Below, one piece after another: positions 1-7,387 of a stretch of 43,843 bases of DNA. Numbering within the stretch: position 1 is the first letter of the stretch; every line of letters begins with the position of its first letter. Position numbers and translations under genes: made by a program. This DNA comes from an uncultured Oscillospiraceae bacterium (GTDB lineage: Bacteria; Bacillota; Clostridia; Oscillospirales; Ruminococcaceae). The notes under the pieces were generated by a model, which did not search any database, had not been told where the DNA came from, and was given only the letters and a program-made list of their open reading frames with translations. The stretch spans positions 1-43,843 of the forward strand of contig UQBC01000020.1 of NCBI GenBank assembly GCA_900539195.1, written 5' to 3'.

Positions 1-84
1 CTGGCGGTCTATCTCTTGTTTTCGGTTGCTTGCTTCCTTACCGTACATGAGCATTTGCTCAGGGCTTTGATTATGTCGGTATAA
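1..84. other. Intergenic, downstream of tsf
   Basis: No gene is supported here. On the minus strand, just after the tsf stop, there is a small palindrome (GAGCA-AA-TGCTC, about positions 52-63) without a following T-run, so it is at best a weak terminator. The next gene downstream lies outside the window. Confidence 0.5.
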
Positions 85-1005
85 TTACTTAACCATTGAA
101 GCAACTTCTGCTGCAAAGTCGTCTTCCTTCTTCTGAATTCCTTCGCCCTTTTCAAAACGAACAAATTCAACAACCTTGATGTTCTTGCCAACAGATGCGA
201 TGAACTTAGCAACTGTAAGGTTAGGATCCTTAACATAAGGCTGATCGAGTAAGCAGATTTCTTCTGCAAACTTTCTCATTCTGCCGTCAACAATCTTCTC
301 AAGAACGTTCTGGGGCTTAGGCTTAGCAGACTGCTCATTTTCGTTCTGAACGAGCTTAAGCTGTACTTCCTTCTCAGCTTCGATAACAGAAGCGGGAACA
401 TCATCCTGTGAAACGAACTGAGGAGCACTTGCTGTAATCTGCAGAAGAAGATCCTTAGCGCATGCCTTTACTGCTTCGTCGTTTACATCGTCAGCTTCGA
501 TCTTGATCATAGAACCGATGATCGAACCACCGCCGTTGTGAGTGTAAGCGAAGAGGTCGCCTGTCATTCTCTTGAAACGACGAATCTGGATGTTTTCGCC
601 GATTGTAGCAATTCTCTCTGTGAGGATATCGCCAATCTTCTCTGTCTGACCTGCGGGAACAACTTCCTTAAGAGCGTCAACGTCAGCAACATCGTTCTCG
701 ATGATTGTGTTAGCAACGAGCTCAACGAACTCGATAAATCTGTCTGTCTTAGCGGCGAAGTCTGTTTCAACGTTGATCTCAACTACAACGCCGACCTTCT
801 TAGCCTCGTCAATCTTTGTATATACAAGACCCTCTGCAGCGATTCTGCCTGACTTCTTAGCAGCCTTTGCAAGACCCTTTTCACGAAGATTCTTGATAGC
901 GGCATCTACATCGCCGTTTGTTTCTTCAAGCGCTCTCTTGCAGTCCATCATACCGCAGTTTGTGAGCTCTTTTAACTGCTTTACTGCCTGTGCTGAAATA
1001 GCCAT
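85..1005 (-). CDS. tsf: Translation elongation factor Ts
   Basis: EF-Ts is the cytosolic nucleotide exchange factor that regenerates EF-Tu-GTP during translation. The N-terminal UBA-like segment (residues about 1-40, with KQLKELTNCGMMDCKRAL) and the following VETDFAAKTDRF motif (about residues 80-91), which contacts EF-Tu, are both clear. At 306 aa it has the full bacterial length. The ATG follows an AAAGGAGA ribosome site by a normal spacing. It lies 34 bp after rpsB with no visible promoter or terminator between them, so the two are one operon, as in most bacteria. Here pyrH and frr do not follow directly; they are about 37 kb away in the window. Confidence 0.98.
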   Translation of the reverse strand: MAISAQAVKQLKELTNCGMMDCKRALEETNGDVDAAIKNLREKGLAKAAKKSGRIAAEGLVYTKIDEAKKVGVVVEINVETDFAAKTDRFIEFVELVANTIIENDVADVDALKEVVPAGQTEKIGDILTERIATIGENIQIRRFKRMTGDLFAYTHNGGGSIIGSMIKIEADDVNDEAVKACAKDLLLQITASAPQFVSQDDVPASVIEAEKEVQLKLVQNENEQSAKPKPQNVLEKIVDGRMRKFAEEICLLDQPYVKDPNLTVAKFIASVGKNIKVVEFVRFEKGEGIQKKEDDFAAEVASMVK

Positions 1006-1039
1006 TGTAATTCTCCTTTATATTTATATTCGATTTAGA

Positions 1040-1777
1040 TTATTCTTCTGTAGCTTCTGCTTCAGCCTCTGCAACTTCTTCTGTTACATCAGCCTGACCC
1101 TGTCTTGCTTCGATGATAGCGTCAGCCATAGCGCCTGCAATAAGCTTAACTGCACGGATAGCGTCATCGTTACCGGGGATTACATAGTCGATCTCATCGG
1201 GATCGCAGTTTGTATCTACGATAGCTACTACGGGGATACCGAGCTTCTTTGCTTCTGATACTGCAATCTTTTCCTTGCGGGGATCTACAACGAACAGAGC
1301 GCTGGGGAGCTTCTTCATGTTCTTGATACCGCCGAGGAACTTTTCGAGCTTTTCGATCTCGAGGTTGAGCTTAACAACTTCCTTCTTGGGAAGAAGATCG
1401 AATGTACCGTCATTCTCCATTGTGTGAAGCTGTTCAAGTCTCTTGATTCTCTTCTCGATGGTCTTGAAGTTTGTCATCATACCGCCGAGCCATCTTGCGT
1501 TTACATAGTGAGCGTTTGCTCTGAGTGCTTCTTCCTTGATTGAATCAGCAGCCTGCTTTTTTGTGCCTACGAACAGAACTTCGCCGCCGTTGGCTGCAAC
1601 CTCGTGAATGAAGTTGTAAGCTTCGTCAAGCTTCTTTACTGTCTTCTGGAGATCGATAATATAGATACCGTTTCTCTCTGTGAAAATGTAGGGTGCCATT
1701 TTGGGGTTCCATCTTCTTGTCTGGTGACCGAAGTGAACGCCTGCTTCTAAGAGCTGCTTCATTGATACTACTGCCAT
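1040..1777 (-). CDS. rpsB: 30S ribosomal protein S2
   Basis: Small-subunit protein S2. The N-terminus MAVVSMKQLLEAGVHFGHQT and the internal RWNPKMAPYIFTERNGIYIIDLQKT stretch (read in two parts) are diagnostic of the family. It is 245 aa with an acidic, Ala/Glu-rich C-terminal tail (last ~20 residues) that is common in Firmicutes S2. The start ATG follows AAGGAGGAC. Expression is predicted from a perfect TTGACA/TATAAT promoter at 1911-1939 and an approximately 125-nt leader that can fold, consistent with the autoregulation typical of r-protein operons, although that regulation is inferred. Confidence 0.98.
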   Translation of the reverse strand: MAVVSMKQLLEAGVHFGHQTRRWNPKMAPYIFTERNGIYIIDLQKTVKKLDEAYNFIHEVAANGGEVLFVGTKKQAADSIKEEALRANAHYVNARWLGGMMTNFKTIEKRIKRLEQLHTMENDGTFDLLPKKEVVKLNLEIEKLEKFLGGIKNMKKLPSALFVVDPRKEKIAVSEAKKLGIPVVAIVDTNCDPDEIDYVIPGNDDAIRAVKLIAGAMADAIIEARQGQADVTEEVAEAEAEATEE

Positions 1778-1904
1778 GGTAGTGTCCTCCTTGATTTTTG
1801 GTTTTTTCCTCCGCTATGCTGACACGTTCAAGCTCGTGAGCACCGCAGAACGCTATACATAACGTGTGGATTTGCTGTTCAACAGTCTTTTTTCATTCAA
1901 CAGC
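1778..1904 (-). promoter_or_regulatory. Structured 5' leader of rpsB-tsf (candidate autoregulatory RNA)
   Basis: From the predicted start point near 1904 to the rpsB ATG there are about 125 untranslated bases. A 7-bp stem (ACACGTT at 1861-1867 as read on +: AACGTGT, pairing with 1822-1828) encloses a smaller GCT/AGC hairpin around 1832-1841, and the ribosome site follows downstream. S2 binding to its own leader is known in other bacterial groups; no match to a described S2 leader was established here. Confidence 0.4.
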
Positions 1905-1910
1905 CTTTTT

Positions 1911-1939
1911 ATTATAACATAAAAATAAGTCGGTGTCAA
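1911..1939 (-). promoter_or_regulatory. Sigma-A promoter of rpsB-tsf
   Basis: On the minus strand: -35 TTGACA (1934-1939), 17-bp spacer, -10 TATAAT (1911-1916) preceded by TGT, an extended -10. Both boxes are exact consensus, as expected for a ribosomal operon. The -35 lies inside a 6-bp palindrome, GTCGGT (1929-1934) and ACCGAC (1941-1946). Confidence 0.9.
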
Positions 1940-2072
1940 GACCGACACGGCGGTACGCCGTCTTTTGCCTTTTGGCAAAAGTTTTTATGTTAAAATGTTC
2001 TCGGACAGGCGGTGTGCCGCCAACCGTGCTTTTGCACGGTAAAATCCGCTATCGGCGGATTTTTTGTCCGAG
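1929..2072. repeat. Hairpin-dense intergenic block with a cloverleaf-like element
   Basis: Six perfect short hairpins lie almost end to end: GTCGGT/ACCGAC (1929-1946), ACGGCG/CGCCGT (1947-1961), TTTTGCC/GGCAAAA (1963-1980), then an 8-bp closing stem CTCGGACA (2000-2007) with TGTCCGAG (2065-2072) that encloses GGCGG/CCGCC (2008-2021), ACCGTGC/GCACGGT (2023-2040) and AATCCGC/GCGGATT (2043-2061). The 2043-2061 hairpin is followed by TTTT on the minus strand and may terminate the upstream gene. The whole resembles a non-coding palindromic repeat element. A related-looking block is at 27408-27552. Confidence 0.75.
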
Positions 2073-2130
2073 GTTATTATAGCATAATAGGAGCTTCAAA
2101 TCAATATTCGTATAGAAAATTTTTATTGTG

Positions 2131-2418
2131 CTATTTAAACAAATTTTTGAGCAAACCGCCTTTTCGTTTTGGCTGATGCGGAAAATCGCATCCTACAAGT
2201 ATCGTATCCTCTCCGATTATCTCAATATCAGACCAGTTGATGAATATATCTTCTTCCCTGCCGAAAAGACCGAAGCAACGGCTTTTGCCGTAAACAATGA
2301 TACGGCAGATCTTTGCCGAGCAGGAGTCGATCTCAACATCATCGACAAAGCCTATACGGCAGCCCGATTTTATGCTGATAACTTCTTTACATCTTATATC
2401 GCTGAAATGGCACATCAT
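2131..2418 (-). CDS. YlmC/YmxH family PRC-barrel protein
   Basis: A 95-residue protein recognised as the YlmC/YmxH 'sporulation' family, a single PRC-barrel-like domain. Typical features are the opening FSDIRCKEVISIKSGCRIGFVDD, the central VYGKSRCFGLFGREEDIFI and the WSDIEIIGEDTILV end. The molecular function is not established; members are conserved in spore-forming Firmicutes, including non-sporulating relatives. Two ATGs lie in tandem (MMCHF) after an AAGGCGGTGAT ribosome site. The basic C-terminal tail (HQPKRKGG) is usual. It follows the metal regulator on the same strand by about 108 bp, with a hairpin between them. Confidence 0.85.
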   Translation of the reverse strand: MMCHFSDIRCKEVISIKSGCRIGFVDDVEIDSCSAKICRIIVYGKSRCFGLFGREEDIFINWSDIEIIGEDTILVGCDFPHQPKRKGGLLKNLFK

Positions 2419-2500
2419 AACGCATCACCGCCTTGTTTCCGGTATGTTTTATGATATGCCGCAAAGTTTATTCATATACCTTTATGATATAGACAAATAT

Positions 2501-2520
2501 AACGCCGACAGTGCGGCGTT
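2501..2520 (-). terminator. Hairpin after the metal-regulator gene
   Basis: AACGCCG (2501-2507) pairs with CGGCGTT (2514-2520) across a 6-base loop, 5 bp past the stop codon of the upstream gene. The following minus-strand sequence is A/T-rich but not a pure T-run, so termination may be partial. Confidence 0.5.
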
Positions 2521-2525
2521 ACAGA

Positions 2526-2903
2526 TTATTCACTTATTGCTTTTGCGGGTATATGCTTTTTGATAGCCTCAAAGCTTTCATCGCTGATAACATGTTCGAT
2601 ACGGCAGGCGTCTTCAACTGCTGTCTTCTCGTCTACTCCAAGTGCCGTAAGCCATTTTGTAAGGAGCGTATGACGCTCATACATTTTATTTGCTATTTCA
2701 CTGCCCTTTTCAGTAAGCTCAATGTAGCCCTTCGAGTCAACGGTAACATATCCGTTCATACGCAGGTTTTTCATAGCAACGCTGATACTGGGCTTTGAAT
2801 AATCAAAATAATTTACTATATCTATTGACCTTACATTGCCAAGCTGATTTCTTAATATTAGTACGGATTCGAGGTAGTCCTCTGCCGATTCGTGTATCTG
2901 CAT
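2526..2903 (-). CDS. DtxR/MntR-family metal-dependent transcriptional regulator
   Basis: A winged-helix repressor of the iron/manganese-responsive family. The helix-turn-helix spans about residues 22-60 (VRSIDIVNYFDYSKPSISVA) and the dimerisation/metal domain residues 70-125. Predicted metal ligands are D9, E12, H78, C100, E103 and H104. The Asp at the first position is MntR-like, while the DACRIEHVISDE motif with Cys is DtxR-like, so the metal cannot be assigned from sequence. There is no C-terminal SH3-like domain (125 aa). I chose the ATG at 2903 because GGAAAGG lies 7 bp upstream; a longer frame would begin at a TTG without a site. It has its own promoter at 2950-2978. Confidence 0.9.
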   Translation of the reverse strand: MQIHESAEDYLESVLILRNQLGNVRSIDIVNYFDYSKPSISVAMKNLRMNGYVTVDSKGYIELTEKGSEIANKMYERHTLLTKWLTALGVDEKTAVEDACRIEHVISDESFEAIKKHIPAKAISE

Positions 2904-2949
2904 AACGAATTCCTTTCCTGCCTTTTGCAAGCATTAACATATTTTTATA

Positions 2950-2978
2950 AGTATAACACGTTTTCCGGGGATTTTCAA
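2950..2978 (-). promoter_or_regulatory. Promoter of the metal regulator
   Basis: Minus strand: TTGAAA (2973-2978), 17-bp spacer, TATACT (2950-2955) with an upstream TGT extended -10. It diverges from the livK promoter about 170 bp away. A CTTGCAAAA motif lies in the short leader at 2925-2933. Confidence 0.75.
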
Positions 2979-3120
2979 GTATCAACGTTCAACTTTTACA
3001 GCAAATATTTCAACGTAAATTCACCGTAACGATGAGCTTATTTAAGACAATCCGATGAAAAACAGCTGAAAATACACTTAAAACAGACTGCACTTTACTA
3101 AATGACAACAATAAAGCAAA
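2979..3120. other. Divergent intergenic region, no gene
   Basis: About 140 bp of A/T-rich sequence between the divergent promoters. I see no reading frame with a ribosome site and no strong hairpin; it may hold upstream activating sequence for either gene. Confidence 0.5.
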
Positions 3121-3166
3121 TTTGCAAGTTTATTTTTGTGAATTTTCACCTTGACAAACTTGCAAA
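3121..3166. promoter_or_regulatory. Candidate operator: 11-bp inverted repeat at the livK promoter
   Basis: TTTGCAAGTTT (3121-3131) and AAACTTGCAAA (3156-3166) form a perfect 11-bp inverted repeat with centres 35 bp apart. The right arm occupies the -35/-10 spacer of the livK promoter and the left arm lies upstream of the -35. Being upstream of the start point it cannot be an RNA hairpin, so a DNA-binding repressor or activator is likely. The TTGCAAA core recurs at the livH promoter (4534-4540). Confidence 0.6.
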
Positions 3167-3179
3167 ACCGTGTTAATAT
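3151..3179 (+). promoter_or_regulatory. Sigma-A promoter of livK
   Basis: TTGACA (3151-3156), 17-bp spacer, TAATAT (3174-3179). Start point expected near 3186, giving a leader of about 57 nt. Confidence 0.85.
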
Positions 3180-3242
3180 AAGCGAGTAAAGATAAATGTG
3201 TATGTTCAAAAGCATACAAATCAGTACAAGGAGAGATTTAAA

Positions 3243-4454
3243 ATGAAGAATTTTAAAAGAGTTCTTGCAATGGCAACTGCCGCAACAATGGCAGTTACAG
3301 CATTTGCAGGTTGTTCATCAAACAATGCAACCAGCGGTGAAGTAGGCGGATCTACAAGCGTAGCCGATGGTGAAAAGACTATCGTTATCGGCGGCAGCGG
3401 TCCTCTTACAGGTGATGCTGCACAGTACGGCGTCGGCGTTAAGAACGCTATCCAGCTTGCAGTTGACGAAGTAAACGCTGCAGGTGGTGTAAACGGCAAC
3501 AAGCTGAAGCTCGTATTTGAAGACGATGAGGCTGACTCGGGCGATAAGGCAGTTAATGCTTACAACACACTGAAGGATCAGGGTATGCAGATATTACTCG
3601 GCACAGTTACAACAGGTTCATGCCTTGCTGTAGTTGACAAGTCAAAGCAGGATAACATATTCCAGTTCACACCCTCTGCATCTGCACAGGACGTTATCGC
3701 TAACGACAACTGCTTCCAGATCTGCTTTACAGATCCTAACCAGGGTAAAGCATCTGCTGACTATATAGCAGACAACAAGGTTGCTACAAAGATCGGCGTT
3801 ATCTACGACAGTTCAGACGCTTATTCTTCCGGTATCTACAACGCGTTCAAGACTGAGGCCGCTGCAAAGGGTCTTGAGCTTGTTTCCGAACAGTCATTCA
3901 CAAAGGACAGCAAGACAGACTTCTCTGCTCAGATAGCTGACTGCAAGAACAAGGGCGCAGAGCTTGTGTTCCTTCCCATCTACTATCAGCAGGCTTCACT
4001 TATCCTCACACAGAGCAAGAACGCAGGCTTCGCACCCAAGTTCTTCGGTTGTGACGGTCTTGACGGTCTTACATCTATCAAGAACTTCGATACTTCACTT
4101 GCAGAAGGCGTTATGCTCTTAACACCTTTCGCAGCAGATTCAAAGGATCAGGCTACACAGGACTTCGTTAAGGCTTATAAGGCAGCTTTCAACGACGAAA
4201 CTCCCAACCAGTTCGCAGCAGACGCTTATGACGGCGTAAAGATTCTTGCCAAGCTCATCGAAAGCCAGAAAATCACAGGCGATATGAGCGCATCAGACAT
4301 CTGCGAAAAGCTCAAGACAGGTATCACAGCAGCTGATTTCAGCTATGACGGTCTTACAGGTACAGGCATGAAGTGGAATGCCAACGGCGAAGTTTCAAAG
4401 TCACCTAAGGCTGTTGTTATCAAGGACGGCAACTACGCTGCTCTTGACAACTGA
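3243..4454 (+). CDS. livK: Branched-chain amino-acid ABC transporter, substrate-binding lipoprotein
   Basis: Extracytoplasmic binding protein that captures leucine, isoleucine or valine (or a related amino acid) for the LivHMGF importer. Residues 1-24 are a lipoprotein signal peptide ending in the lipobox AFAGC, with the acylated Cys at 24. The mature part is a type I periplasmic-binding fold of the Leu/Ile/Val family (GGSGPLTGDAAQYG..., LGTVTTGSCLAVVD, GVIYDSSDAYSSG). The ATG at 3243 follows AAGGAGAG and restores the signal peptide to the N-terminus; the frame extends 15 codons further upstream. A terminator and second promoter follow, so this gene can be made in excess over the permease. 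Confidence 0.95.
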   Translation: MKNFKRVLAMATAATMAVTAFAGCSSNNATSGEVGGSTSVADGEKTIVIGGSGPLTGDAAQYGVGVKNAIQLAVDEVNAAGGVNGNKLKLVFEDDEADSGDKAVNAYNTLKDQGMQILLGTVTTGSCLAVVDKSKQDNIFQFTPSASAQDVIANDNCFQICFTDPNQGKASADYIADNKVATKIGVIYDSSDAYSSGIYNAFKTEAAAKGLELVSEQSFTKDSKTDFSAQIADCKNKGAELVFLPIYYQQASLILTQSKNAGFAPKFFGCDGLDGLTSIKNFDTSLAEGVMLLTPFAADSKDQATQDFVKAYKAAFNDETPNQFAADAYDGVKILAKLIESQKITGDMSASDICEKLKTGITAADFSYDGLTGTGMKWNANGEVSKSPKAVVIKDGNYAALDN

Positions 4455-4484
4455 TAACCGGTATACAACATAAATCAGTTTAAG

Positions 4485-4514
4485 ACCCGACAGGCTACGG
4501 CTTGTCGGGTTTTG
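4485..4514 (+). terminator. Rho-independent terminator after livK
   Basis: CCCGACA (4486-4492) pairs with TGTCGGG (4503-4509), extended by GC/GC inside, followed by TTTTG and then A/T-rich sequence. It is likely partial, allowing some read-through to livH and so a high ratio of binding protein to permease. Confidence 0.85.
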
Positions 4515-4533
4515 AATTTTATGCAAAAAAATG

Positions 4534-4562
4534 TTGCAAACGGCTATGCCGTGTGATATAAT
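4534..4562 (+). promoter_or_regulatory. Promoter of livHMGF
   Basis: TTGCAA (4534-4539), 17-bp spacer, TATAAT (4557-4562) with the extended -10 TGATATAAT. The -35 is itself the TTGCAAA motif found in the livK inverted repeat, suggesting the same regulator could act on both promoters. Confidence 0.75.
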
Positions 4563-4600
4563 AAATAGTATTAGAACTTCACTAAGGAAGGATGTTATAA

Positions 4601-5482
4601 ATGGGTTTTCTCAATAACCTCATAAACGGCATAAGCCTTGGCAGCATATATGCCGTAATCGCACTCGGCTATACGCTGGTATACGGCATAGCCAAAATGC
4701 TTAACTTTGCTCACGGCGATGTAATCATGGTCGGCGGATATGTAATTTTCTATTCGATGACCTCTTTCAGTATCAATCCGTACCTTTCTGTACTTATTGC
4801 GGTTATCGTATGTACCGTACTTGGTATCGTGATTGAAAAGGTTGCGTACAAGCCCTTAAGACAGGCGACCTCGCTGTCTGTACTTATCACTGCAATAGGC
4901 GTAAGCTATTTCCTTCAGAATTCAGCGTTACTCCTGTTCGGTGAAAAGCCTGTTAACTTCACCTCGGTAGTAAATGTTCCGAGCATATCGCTCTTTGACG
5001 GACAGGTGGTCATCACAGGTGAAGCGATAGTCGCTATCGTCGTTTCGATACTTATCGTTATCGGTCTTTCGCTCTTCATAAACAAGACGAAAAGCGGCCG
5101 TGCGATGCTTGCGGTATCGGAAGATAAGGATGCGGCACAGCTTATGGGCATAAACATAAACAGAACCATCTCACTTACTTTTGCCATCGGTTCGGGACTT
5201 GCGGCGATTGCCGGCGCACTTCTCTGCTCGGCTTATCCGACGCTTCAGAACACAACAGGTGCAATGCCCGGTATCAAGGCTTTCGTTGCGGCGGTATTCG
5301 GCGGTATCGGTTCGGTACCAGGAGCTATGATCGGCGGTATCCTGATCGGTGTTATCGAAATACTCGGCAGAGCATACATTTCACCTCAGCTCTCCGACGC
5401 TATCGTTTTTGCAGTGCTTATTCTCGTTCTTATCATAAAGCCTACGGGAATACTTGGCAAGAAGGTAAGAGAAAAAGTATAA
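4601..5482 (+). CDS. livH: Branched-chain amino-acid ABC permease LivH
   Basis: First of two membrane-spanning subunits of the importer. About eight hydrophobic segments; family motifs include NGISLGSIYAVIALGYTLVYG at the N-terminus (shown in full length 21 here only as a name of the region, residues 9-29) and the conserved AHGDVIMVGGY (about residues 38-48), and a C-terminal FGGIGSVPGAMIGG loop that docks the ATPases. 293 aa is the usual length. ATG after AAGGAAGG. It starts the livH-M-G-F run with 21 bp or less to livM. Confidence 0.95.
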   Translation: MGFLNNLINGISLGSIYAVIALGYTLVYGIAKMLNFAHGDVIMVGGYVIFYSMTSFSINPYLSVLIAVIVCTVLGIVIEKVAYKPLRQATSLSVLITAIGVSYFLQNSALLLFGEKPVNFTSVVNVPSISLFDGQVVITGEAIVAIVVSILIVIGLSLFINKTKSGRAMLAVSEDKDAAQLMGININRTISLTFAIGSGLAAIAGALLCSAYPTLQNTTGAMPGIKAFVAAVFGGIGSVPGAMIGGILIGVIEILGRAYISPQLSDAIVFAVLILVLIIKPTGILGKKVREKV

Positions 5483-5503
5483 TTACAGAAGGGATTGGTT
5501 TTT

Positions 5504-6613
5504 GTGAATAATAAAACAGCCTTGGCAAAAACGAAAATGCTGAAGCCACAGACGAAAAAGAGCTTCACGACATATATCATGGTTACGGTTGTCTTTGTCA
5601 TTATGATGATACTTTCATCGACAGGCAACGTTTCAAGTCAGATAGACGGACTTTTAGTTCCGCTTTGCGTATACTCGATACTTGCAGTATCGCTCAACCT
5701 CACGGTAGGTATACTCGGTGAACTTAGCTTAGGACAGGCAGGCTTTATGTGCGTAGGTGCCTATGCCAGCGCACTGTTCTCTATAGCTACAAAAGAAACG
5801 ATACTTGTCGAATGGGTGCGTTTTCCGCTCGCTATACTTGTCGGCGGTATCTTCGCCGCTATATTCGGCATACTGATAGGAATTCCCGTATTAAGACTCA
5901 ACGGCGACTATCTTGCTATCGTAACGCTTGCATTTGGCGAAATAATCAAGAATGTATTTGCGGCGCTCTATGTCGGCGTTGACAGCAAGGGTCTTCATAT
6001 TGCGCTCAATCAGGCTGATATGAATCTTGAAGCAGACGGCACCGAAATAATAAGAGGAGCGCTCGGTGTAAAGGGCGTGCCGAATGATTCTTCATTCGTT
6101 GTTGGCTTCATCCTGCTTCTGATAACTCTCATCATCTCTTATAACTACATCAACTCAAGAACAGGCAGAGCGGTAAAGGCTATCCGTGACAACTCAATAG
6201 CCGCAGAATCCGTAGGCCTTAACATAACGAAGTACAAGCTGATAACATTTGCACTCACTGCATTCCTTGCAGGTATAGCAGGCGCTCTGTACTCTCACAA
6301 CTACGCAACATTACAGGCATCAAAGTTCGACTACAACCTGTCGATACTGATTCTGGTATTCGTTGTTCTCGGCGGTATCGGTAATATCAGAGGCAGTGTT
6401 ATTGCAGCAATCATCTTAACGCTTATCCCCGAGCTTCTCAGAAGCATCAACAGCTACAGAATGCTCATCTACTCAATCGTTCTTATCGTTATGATGATAC
6501 TCACATCAAACGAAAAGGCAAGAACATTTATCGTAACGAATTTCGGAAAGCTCAAAGGTATGGTGCTGAAGATTTTCAAACGTAAAGACACGGCTGAAAA
6601 GGAGGTCAAGTAA
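5504..6613 (+). CDS. livM: Branched-chain amino-acid ABC permease LivM
   Basis: Second membrane subunit, longer than LivH because of an N-terminal extension, as usual for LivM. Multiple membrane segments from about residue 22; motifs LTVGILGELSLGQAGFMCVGAY and, near the C-terminus, VVLGGIGNIRGSVIAA (ATPase coupling). I place the start at GTG 5504, about 9 bp after AGAAGGGA; the longer frame would start at a TTG that touches the ribosome site. This gives 369 aa. The ribosome site of livG (AAGGAGGTC) lies in its last codons. Confidence 0.93.
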   Translation: MNNKTALAKTKMLKPQTKKSFTTYIMVTVVFVIMMILSSTGNVSSQIDGLLVPLCVYSILAVSLNLTVGILGELSLGQAGFMCVGAYASALFSIATKETILVEWVRFPLAILVGGIFAAIFGILIGIPVLRLNGDYLAIVTLAFGEIIKNVFAALYVGVDSKGLHIALNQADMNLEADGTEIIRGALGVKGVPNDSSFVVGFILLLITLIISYNYINSRTGRAVKAIRDNSIAAESVGLNITKYKLITFALTAFLAGIAGALYSHNYATLQASKFDYNLSILILVFVVLGGIGNIRGSVIAAIILTLIPELLRSINSYRMLIYSIVLIVMMILTSNEKARTFIVTNFGKLKGMVLKIFKRKDTAEKEVK

Positions 6614-6615
6614 TT

Positions 6616-7374
6616 ATGGCACTTCTTGAAGTAAAGAATTTAGGAATATCATTCGGCGGTCTGAGAGCTGTTGACGAATTCAATGTTTCAATCGAAAAGG
6701 GCGAGCTTTACGGACTTATCGGTCCTAACGGCGCAGGTAAGACTACCGTGTTCAATATGCTGACAGGAGTATACAAGCCCTCTAAGGGTGTTATCACTCT
6801 TGACGGTGAAAACATAACAGGAAAATCTACAAGAGATATAAACCGTGCAGGTATCGCCCGTACATTCCAGAATATAAGACTGTTCAAGGAAATGAGCGTA
6901 CTTGATAACGTTAAGGTCGGACTTCACAACCACTACAAGTACAGCACTGCAGAGGGTGTGTTCAGACTTCCCCGTTTCTTCTCGACCGAAAAGGAAATGG
7001 ACAAGAAGGCAATGGAGCTGCTCCACGTTTTTGAGCTTGACGATAAAGCTGATTTCTTAGCGTCAAACCTGCCCTACGGCGACCAGAGAAAGCTCGAAAT
7101 AGCAAGAGCGCTTGCCACAGAGCCTAAGCTGTTACTGCTTGACGAGCCTGCCGCAGGTATGAACCCTAACGAAACGGTAGAGCTTATGAATACGATTCGT
7201 TTTGTAAGAGATAACTTTGATATGACCGTTCTTCTTATCGAGCATGATATGACGCTTGTATCGGGTATATGCGAAAAGCTGTCTGTACTTAACTTCGGTC
7301 AGCTTTTATGTCAGGGTAACACTTCCGACGTTCTTAACAATCCGGAAGTTATCACGGCATATCTCGGAGAATAA
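6616..7374 (+). CDS. livG: Branched-chain amino-acid ABC transporter ATPase LivG
   Basis: Cytoplasmic ATPase of the importer. Walker A GPNGAGKTT (residues 36-44), Q-loop in TFQNIRLF, an ABC signature in the LivG form LPYGDQRKLEIARAL, Walker B LLLLDEPAAGMN and the switch His in LIEHDM. 252 aa matches the family. It begins 2 bp after the livM stop, so translation is probably coupled. Confidence 0.96.
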   Translation: MALLEVKNLGISFGGLRAVDEFNVSIEKGELYGLIGPNGAGKTTVFNMLTGVYKPSKGVITLDGENITGKSTRDINRAGIARTFQNIRLFKEMSVLDNVKVGLHNHYKYSTAEGVFRLPRFFSTEKEMDKKAMELLHVFELDDKADFLASNLPYGDQRKLEIARALATEPKLLLLDEPAAGMNPNETVELMNTIRFVRDNFDMTVLLIEHDMTLVSGICEKLSVLNFGQLLCQGNTSDVLNNPEVITAYLGE

Positions 7375-7387
7375 GGGGGACTGCAAA

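Noticed and set aside
9..269. 86-aa frame overlapping the 3' end of tsf
   Set aside because: Same strand but another frame of tsf; no ribosome site and low-complexity Leu/Arg/Ser content.
1929..2072. CRISPR-like repeat array
   Set aside because: The hairpins differ in sequence and are not equally spaced direct repeats; no cas gene is near.
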